From Stagonosporopsis chrysanthemi (lineage: Eukaryota; Ascomycota; Dothideomycetes; Pleosporales; Didymellaceae): a stretch of DNA of 64,000 bases. This document shows positions 56,743 to 64,000 of the stretch, piece by piece. The position numbers and the translations under genes are program-made. How positions within the stretch are numbered: position 1 is the first letter of the stretch; every line of letters begins with the position of its first letter. The notes under the pieces were generated by a model. That model was not told the origin of the DNA and did not search any database. It saw nothing but the letters and a program-made list of their open reading frames with translations. The DNA lies in the NCBI GenBank assembly GCA_022560025.1, contig JAFISE010000018.1:124001-188000 (forward strand). The letters run 5' to 3'.

Positions 56743-57771
56743 TGCGCCATGGCTTTAGGTTCGACATTGGCATGAGGAATCGTGTTGACATAGTGGGCAT
56801 TATCGGATGTTGTATTTGAGTTACACGGCCTGCAATCAACATAAAACAAAGGATCCTTGTAGGATTTTTTCACCTTCTTTGCTCATGCCGCTTTCCGAAA
56901 CTATAACTCGCTTGTAGATCACACCTACATCTCCTTACTGTCTGTCGCCGCGTCGGCAGATCACACACCAAATATAGAGGCGAGCTGAGATTGTTCATCA
57001 TCGAAGTAAGGTTGTGCCGCTTCTCTATGGAGACTTGTAAGGAGATTTTTGGCTGAGCAGAAGCGCAAGCCTGTCTGACGAACGAGGTGCACTAATGGTT
57101 ATGGGCCGTCTGTAATTCGGACCTTGGTCGCAGAATATGCTTTGTGGACAGCAGTATGCGTGATGACCCCATGTCCTCAAAAACAAGTAAGCCGGGAAAG
57201 GTCATGTCAATCATGTGGTAATAGGCAACATCAGATGGCTCTAGCATACGAACACGGCTTATTGAACTTAGCCCGCCAGCATTTCCTCCCTTCAATGTAG
57301 ATCAGGCCACCGTCCGTTGTATGCATGTGGTAGTGCACAAGGCATTGGTACCATGATCTACCATGGTAAAGAAACGCACGACTCGTGTTTGAGAGCTGGC
57401 AGTGCGAGTATCATAGGTTCATTCAGTACCCTAATGCCTGGTTATGCAAGATGTCATGCCCCGTTCAATGTTTTTGTGAAGCAGTCAGCTCTACACGATG
57501 CTGTCACTCGTGTGGAGGTCAGCAGATGAAGTAAAAAATTTGTCGCAACTCTACGTCAGACAAAATGTCAACCTGGCTGCTCAAAGTACTGTTGCTTGTT
57601 CCAAGTGAAGGGGAGAGTCCGTTTACCGAATTTTGGTGTCGCGTCATTGCACCGCGCGGGTTATTACAAGGCCATTCCCACACTCCAAACCCCAAACTAC
57701 GCACCCAAACAACACACCCGCACTTCTTTGCAACAGCACGCGAATCGTAACACACTCTCGTTCCACAAAAG
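56743..57771. other. spacer between NRPS and Zn2Cys6 genes
   Basis: About 1.03 kb without recognisable coding sequence, holding the NRPS 3' end and the upstream region of the next gene. I saw no ATCWGATAA motif here. Confidence 0.5.
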
Positions 57772-60417
57772 ATGACGCGGTCCGGCTATGGTGCTACCGC
57801 GCCAGCTGGCTTGCGCATAGTCCAAGAGACAGCAGGCAAAAGTCTCATCGTTGCGCTTCCGCTGTCAAGCGCGTCGGGAGCACCACAGAAATTATCGTCA
57901 AACAACAACCTTACTGGTGCTGCTGCTCTGCCAACATATGATCGCGCCTTCTGGCAGAAATTCAGTACCTCTCCCGTCCTTCTTAAGGCCAGCGTGATCG
58001 TCCGCGGCCTCGGTCTCCGCCAGCTCAACACCGGTACAGGTAAAATAATATTTGAAGACGAGGTTGCTAATAAGCTTGCCGATGCTGTTACCAATGCTGC
58101 AAAGAGACTACCCGAGACATCTCAGGGTCTGGTGGATGCCGCAACTGACTACAACTACGCTCCTCTCCAGCAAGACATCGTGCAACTTCTTCACAGTTTT
58201 GGCGAGGAAATCTGGGGCGCAGGTCGAAAAAGTGACTGGCTTCTCAAAGCTAGTGAAAGCAACACAGAGTACCAGAAGGAGCTTGATTTTGAGGATGCAT
58301 CAGACAAAGTCGTGTAAGTGCAAGCAATCACTGACAACTGTGGACTTCTGCTGACGCCGTACATAGTTTGATGTACTATCTCCGCCTATGGATCCTGGTC
58401 AAGGCATTCAACCGTGCGCGTAACAAGGCTGCGAGATTTCGTGCCTCGATCACCTCCCAGGTAGGTGCGACCGATCGAGCTAAGCGCAATATCCCAAGAC
58501 GAGCCAGTAATTCATCTCCACAGGCCAAGAAACGCCCAAGAAGGAAGTTCCTCTCCGAGGAGACTATCCGAAATAGCTCAGACGAGTCTGAAGAAGGAGA
58601 AATTCGTTCAATTACTCCTTTACTTCATGTACCCAAAAAGCCTGGTGTTCAGATCAACCGAAGTGCCTCAGGTACGGAGAGACCACTTCGTGACACTGGG
58701 GAGCACCTGGAACTCAGCGATGGGTCAGACAAGGTTCGTGCCAGTCCATCAAGGAAGAGAAAGCCGGCTCCACAGGGACCAGGTGCATGTAAATCGTGCC
58801 AGCAGCGCCATCAAAAGTGCGATCGTGTTCTTCCAAGTTGTGGACGCTGCGCAAAGCTCGATCTCGCCTGCGAACCCGTACATGTTATGGACTCTTCATC
58901 AACAAGTCCAGTTCCACGAAAGCGTTCAACGTACTCAACCCGCAAGAGCTCAAACACTGAGCACGAGTCTGGAGATAAGCTGGCAAGAAACAACATCAAG
59001 TCGCTGGCCGAAACCGGGATGCCACTTACGGGCTACTGGAGCAAAGTCGATTGGCATTCCCTCTCTTTGGAAGGTGATGAGCGCGAGAACTTGCTGGAAG
59101 TGATGCGATCTCTTGGATTGCAAGCAACATTAAAAAGTCACAGCAATATCAGATTCGACATCAAACACTTCGTGTCGTTAGGCGAAGACATCAACAAGAT
59201 CGCACGGAGCTTGACAAGCAAACTCTCAGCAGAACAGTTGGCGCAGGTTGCAGAAGACACCTCGTATTTGGATGACGAGATTGATACTTTGTTTGAAACA
59301 TATTCACCAATATGGAGCCTCGATGCAGACCGTACGAAGCTTCTAGCTCCGGGTGCTGACGAGAACTACCCCAAGGATCTCTTCTACGAGGAGAGCGAAG
59401 ACCAGAAATTGTGAGTTGTTCTATCGACTATCTGCGCACATGAGAGACTAACTAAGAAACAGATTATGGATTCACCTCCACCGTTGGATCTTTTCCATGG
59501 CGTTTGTAATCAGCAAGCAGATTGACGGTCTGGAAGAGCAACATAGCGAGAAAATGCCTCACTTGGGGAACATAGAGCTTCCTGGAGATGGGCCGCATGA
59601 TCACCAGCTGGACTATATGCACATGTTTGAGGCAGCAGAGCCGATACCCAGCCCAGATCCTCACGATCTATCATATGACTCTGATCCTAGTATCAAGGAT
59701 AGATCACCTACCAGCGACCCTCCTTCCAGGGTAACCTCCAGACGCAAAGCAAAGCGCAAACACAGCAGCACCACGGCTTCAACCCAGCCTACCCCCCTCC
59801 GGCCTCCCAAACAACGCCGCACAACTCAAACCCCGACCGCCTCCCCCGGCCACGATCTCTGCGCCCTCTTCCTCAGCTACCTAGAAATTCACACCGACCC
59901 CGCCTTCAACGAGCTGCGCGCGCTCTCGCATCTGTCCACCGAACTCTCCCTCCTGCAATCCTACTTCCAGACGCACACTCCGACGCTCCCCTCAGTCTAC
60001 GCCTCGCCCCTCGCCGCCGCCTTCCTCACCACCTGCTTTCCCGCCTGGATCCGCTACCGCACCGAGCTCGTCACCGTCAAGCGCCAACTCGCTGACATGC
60101 TCAACGCGCAGCCGCAGCCGCACCACCACCTTGCTGTGCAGCAGCGCTCGCGGCTCGCGACGCAGCTGCGCGTGGCGCGGGAGGCGTTTATGGCAGCTGG
60201 CTACGAGGGGTTGAGGGCTGAGCAGGTCATTGTTCGGGCGGTGGAGGGTGTGATGTACGTGTGGGGCCAGGAGGTGAGGGGGGTGAGGAGGGCGTTGGAG
60301 GACATGGAGGAGGAGTTTGGAGCGGTGGGAGAGGAATTGATGAGGGTTGGGGGGAAGAGGTGGGTTATGGGGGAGTTCCCAGCTGTGGGTAGTTTGGAGG
60401 ACATGGACAAGGAGTAG
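57772..60417 (+). CDS. protein with internal Zn2Cys6 binuclear cluster (putative transcription factor)
   Basis: Three exons (57772-58313, 58367-59410, 59463-60417) give 846 residues. A perfect Zn2Cys6 pattern lies at C322, C325, C332, C339, C342 and C349 (CKSCQQRHQKCD...PSCGRC), preceded by the basic stretch SRKRKPAPQ. In most family members this finger is near the N-terminus; here about 320 residues come first, including short hydrophobic runs (YYLRLWILVKAF, about 183-195). The common fungal transcription-factor middle domain is not evident. The rest includes an acidic block, a basic KRKHSSTTAS linker and a helical C-terminal 200 residues. A 63-nt GTAGGT...CCACAG stretch at 58459-58521 is open in frame and may be another intron. 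DNA binding in the nucleus is likely. A role in controlling the neighbouring siderophore genes is possible but unproven, since such clusters are usually controlled by GATA factors. Confidence 0.82.
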
Positions 60418-60655
60418 GGCGCTGATCGGCTTTAGGAGAAGTGGTGCCATGGGTAGGATGGTCTGCGCGGCCTAGCGACAAGCTTCAGGTGCACAGCAAG
60501 AGTTCAGCAAACAGAGTTAAGACCCAAATGTGGAGATAGTCAATCACAAGCTCAAAACCGCCTTGATATATAATTCACTGAGCGTGATCTACGATCAACA
60601 TCTTACCCTTCGACATCTCCAATCCCCACATACCCGGTTTCGCGCGGGCACGCTA

Positions 60656-63600
60656 TTACTTTGGTGTAGTGATGACGCCTTCGTACTCTCGACTCGCTAT
60701 GTAATCAAGGGTGCGCTGGAAGTGTTTCCGTGGGTTCTCGAGACTAGATGCGTTTTCGTTGGACTGCAGGTTGGAGTGAATAAGCTCGATGAGGCCGTTA
60801 AGGTACTTGGTTGTGACCTATTGGATGTTAGTACGGGATGTGCCGACGTGGTGGTAACTGAAGGGCTTACAGCGTCGTTCTCTTGGTCGAAGTAATAGAC
60901 GTAGCGGTTCAGGATCTCGACGAAGAGCTCGACTGAGACTGCGGCGTCCATGCATGCGTCCGCAACACGGAGTGCACGTTGCAAGCACTCCAGTACGCGC
61001 TTGCCATCACGGTAGAGCTGCGTATGTCAGATAAGGTATCACTGCAATCACTCTTCCGCCACTTACATCCTTCGGATCCTCCTCTCCCAGTGCCCTGAGC
61101 TCGGTCGCCCACCACAGATGACTAGCGAGGTAAACGGCACGGCACTGGTCCGGCTTCTTGAGCAACTTGCTGCCATGCAGCGCGCATTTTGTGATGAGTG
61201 TGTCGTAGTTCTCTTTGCCGAAGTTCCGTGTTGTGTGCAATGCACTAGCAATAACGCACACAGCCTGGAACTGCGCTCTCGAATCGCTGATGGCTTCTTC
61301 GTAGACTGTGAATGCTTGCGCGAAGTACTCGTAAGCGACTTCCTCGAAGTTGTTTTGATCTGCGACCTGCCCACAGGCTACGAAGAGACGCAGCGACAGA
61401 TCGGCAGAGCCTGTCACGCGGCTGTAAAGGGTTGAGAGAGTGTTGTGCATGAACTTATAGAGGGCCGATGATTGGGATTGCCAGTTGTCGTCAAAGTGTT
61501 CGCGCTTCTTGTACTGTCTCGCAAGCTTGAGGGAGGCAGTGATGATGGCTGGCGTGGTGTACTTGACGCGTTCGTTGCCTTCTGAGAACGCTTTACGCGC
61601 TGCCTGAAGAAGCTAAACACCTTGTTAGCACCCCCATGCCGGTATACTGAGACCGCAAGACCTACCTTGAACTGCGTGTCGTTATCCTTTCCGCGAATCA
61701 AGTGTACTATTCTCGCAAGCCATCCTTGCTCTTCTATCGTCTCCTCTGTTTCTTGTGCTCTTCTTTGAATGGGGCCGCCGGGATACCCTTGTGCTTGCTG
61801 GATACCTTCTCGGATGAGGACTTTCAGAATTTCCAGGACGCTTTCGAGGTTCTCGACGGAGGTGATAGGAGTGTTATTCCGCATCAAACTCCTCGCAATC
61901 TCGCCAGCTACTGCTCGTCGTGTGGGGTACGGCTGGGAGTGGAGAAGAGGAATGTAGTTCGGTAGAGCCAGCGCTGTAAAGAGGGAAACATAGGTCTTGA
62001 TTGGAGAAAGGAGGAGGTTGAGGATCTGGCTTTGTGTTGCTTGTGAGTGCAGGTCGGCACTATTCTGGTATTCGGTGACCTTTTGGTTGGCGAATGTCAG
62101 GACTTGGTCGATGTAGTCAAGGCGTTCGGGGTAGATGTTTCTGGCTGAGTTAGTAGCGTCTTCTTAATTGTAGCATGAGACTTACAATGCAAGGTTGGCA
62201 AGCGACACAAGTAACCCAATGGTATCTTGTATAGCCAACCGTTGCATCTTGACAAGTGTCTGCACCTGCTCATGAAAGATCTCAAAGAGTTTGACATTGC
62301 TCGGTATGCCTCGCTTCTTTTCAATCGCATCGCCTGACTCGGTTGTCTCAGTGTCTGCAAGGGACACAGCTGTTGTCGAAGATGCAGTCGAAGTCTCATC
62401 TGCACCCAGTTGTGTCTCAGCATCCTCGGCGGACTCGCCATTCTGATGTGCGGGCGCTGCCTCAGGCTCTTCGGCCTTCTCTTTTGCTATCCGCATTCGC
62501 TCGAGCAGTTGTGCTATCGACTCCTCTTCGGTCTTCTTGCGCTGCTCTGGGCTTTCCGATTCAGCTTCGCGTTGCGCGTACGACGAGAGTCGATCCATGA
62601 GACCGACGACAATGCTTTTGACGTTTACGTGTGGGTTCAGTCTCGCAACGGCGGAGAGGAACTGATCGAGGGTGTGCAGGTGAAACTCGTCGGGGAAGAC
62701 TTGGGTGACGACTGGTTCTTGTTAGCCAAATTCCGGACTCGCGTTGAGTAAGACTAGCCTTCCAAGAGATACTCCTGCGCCAGTACGTCTCGACATTGGA
62801 CAATTTGCTCGAGCAGGGGATTGAGTATCTTCTTGTAGTTCTCCAGATCGACCAGCTGGCTGAGCCGGACCAGGTTGCTGCCCACAAGGAGCTGCAATTC
62901 CTGGCGCTCTTTCGTCCTCTGCTCGCGCTCCCTCGAATGCCCCTGGTGCTGCAAGCGCACCCACAGCTTGTTCATCTCGACGAAGTTGGTCAAGATAAAG
63001 CTTATCGAGTCCTGCAGGTTGCCCTCTGGTCCTTCGCTGTCGCCTGAGGGCAGGTGGTCGCGTGCCTGGCCGGCAAGGTAGTAGCGCAGAAACAGCCCGC
63101 GGATGGGGTGCTGGACTCCGCGACTCATCTCCATCATGTCCTTCATGATTTCCTTGACGGGCGCATCCTCAATGGCCATGTAGACGGTGCCGACGGTAAT
63201 CATGAGGTACAGGCGCGGGATGATGTTGCCTGCATACTGGACGAGCTCGTACAGGTCGGCCAGGTGGTTCACGGGGTGGTTCTCGCGGAGGTAGACGGCC
63301 AGATGGCGCAGGGCATCAAAGACGGCCATGTAGAGCTCGTAGTACTGCTTGGGGCCGAGGCTGCTTGTGCGCAGTTCGGAAACGAGCGTCGAGCTGGGCA
63401 CACAATCAGCGATCCATGTCTCTCTGCAGTTGCGCAGTGGGGGCGTGTGTCCGGAGCTGCGCGTACCTGCACTTGAGCGCATCCATCAGCTTCCCAGGCG
63501 TCTCGAGACACCGCCGCATGAGCATCGTCTGCTGGCGCACCACGGCGAGGGCATCTTCGAGCAGGCGAGCCTGGTCTTCAACGGGGGGCGGCGACGCCAT
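60656..63600 (-). CDS. VPS35: retromer subunit Vps35
   Basis: Seven exons (63600-63467, 63393-62759, 62711-62186, 62140-61666, 61612-61067, 61017-60871, 60817-60656) give 874 residues, the usual fungal length. The conserved N-terminal part is clear (ALAVVRQQTMLMRRCLETPGKLMDALK, then YMAVFDALRHLAVYLRENHPVNHLADLYELVQYAGNIIPRLYLM, with the PRLYLM signature that binds Vps26). The C-terminal half is the alpha-solenoid that binds Vps29. Vps35 forms the core of retromer, which returns cargo receptors such as Vps10 from endosomes to the Golgi. The intron between exons 2 and 3 (62758-62712) starts with GC, not GT: GAAG|GCTAGT...AACCAG. It has a CTAAC branch site, and only this choice restores EYLLEVVTQVFPDEF. 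All other introns are GT-AG. Confidence 0.96.
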
Positions 63601-64000
63601 TGTGTATTGTGACGGGGTGGAGTCCGGGGTTGCGGAGAGCTGGAACGCTGGTCGACGACAGATCAGGCACCGCCGAAGATGGCGGGATGGGAAGCCGCTC
63701 GCCAAGAGTACCTGCAGGGAGAGAGCTTCCAGCCTCGCTGCGTCATCATGTTAGCGTTCAACTCCACGAACATCAATCAACAGGCATGTTGTTATCGTCT
63801 TATTATGTGGTATAAATCTACATTATGTCTATATGCAAGACTCATCGCACTGTCGCAGCAGGCTATAACGCCGTTCCAATGCACCACCCGTCGCCTTGAC
63901 ATGCGCGCCGCCCGTCCCATTACTCATGCATCATGTACAACAATGTACTCCGTACGTCAATAAAAACCGCGGCCATAGCGACACATGGCGTGTCAGCCCT
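63601..64000. other. upstream region of VPS35 to window end
   Basis: The last 400 bases contain the VPS35 promoter and probably the edge of the next gene's territory. No coding sequence or motif could be supported. Confidence 0.5.

Overview
This window is nuclear DNA of a filamentous ascomycete (Pezizomycotina). The evidence is genes split by many short introns (mostly about 44-65 nt, GT-AG, often with CTAAC/CTGAC branch sites), a DUF3292 protein, a PHD-finger protein and a Zn2Cys6 protein of fungal type, and a hydroxamate-siderophore cluster. The four-adenylation-domain NPS2-type NRPS makes Dothideomycetes my best guess, but the class is inference. I saw no rRNA, tRNA, CRISPR, transposon or provirus.

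Left part (0.4-30.9 kb), mostly housekeeping genes: HGH1 (+), an MFS transporter (-), a DUF3292 membrane protein (+), a 1.5 kb repeat-rich gap (minisatellite, 68-nt poly-C run, microsatellites), PRMT1/HMT1 (-), an unrecognised 564-aa protein (-), riboflavin synthase RIB5 (-), a mitochondrial-type class III CoA-transferase (+), a PHD-finger protein (-), TFIIIB subunit BRF1 (-), a small acidic nuclear-type protein (+), RSC subunit RSC7/NPL6 (+), eIF3c/NIP1 (-) and the DYRK kinase YAK1 (-).

Middle part (31.9-56.7 kb), a siderophore cluster: ornithine N5-monooxygenase SIDA (-), a full-length ABC-B exporter (-), and a divergent 16.3 kb NRPS gene (+) with the order (A-T-C)x4-T-C-T-C, which is the ferricrocin/ferrichrome synthetase (NPS2/SidC) family. 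SIDA makes N5-hydroxyornithine. The NRPS would join acylated hydroxyornithine with small amino acids into a cyclic ferrichrome. The ABC protein is a candidate for moving the product. The divergent ABC/NRPS promoter holds two perfect ATCWGATAA motifs and the SIDA promoter holds one. This is the published recognition sequence of the GATA iron repressor SreA/Sre1, so shared repression by iron is the expected control. No hydroxyornithine acyltransferase gene is visible here; it must lie elsewhere if the product is ferricrocin.

Right part (57.8-63.6 kb): an 846-aa protein with an internal Zn2Cys6 binuclear cluster lies next to the NRPS gene, followed by retromer subunit VPS35 (-), one intron of which appears to use a GC donor.

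All gene models were built by hand. Every exon set given sums to a whole number of codons, and each junction was checked for donor, acceptor and phase. Functions come from recognised motifs and family resemblance, not from a database search.
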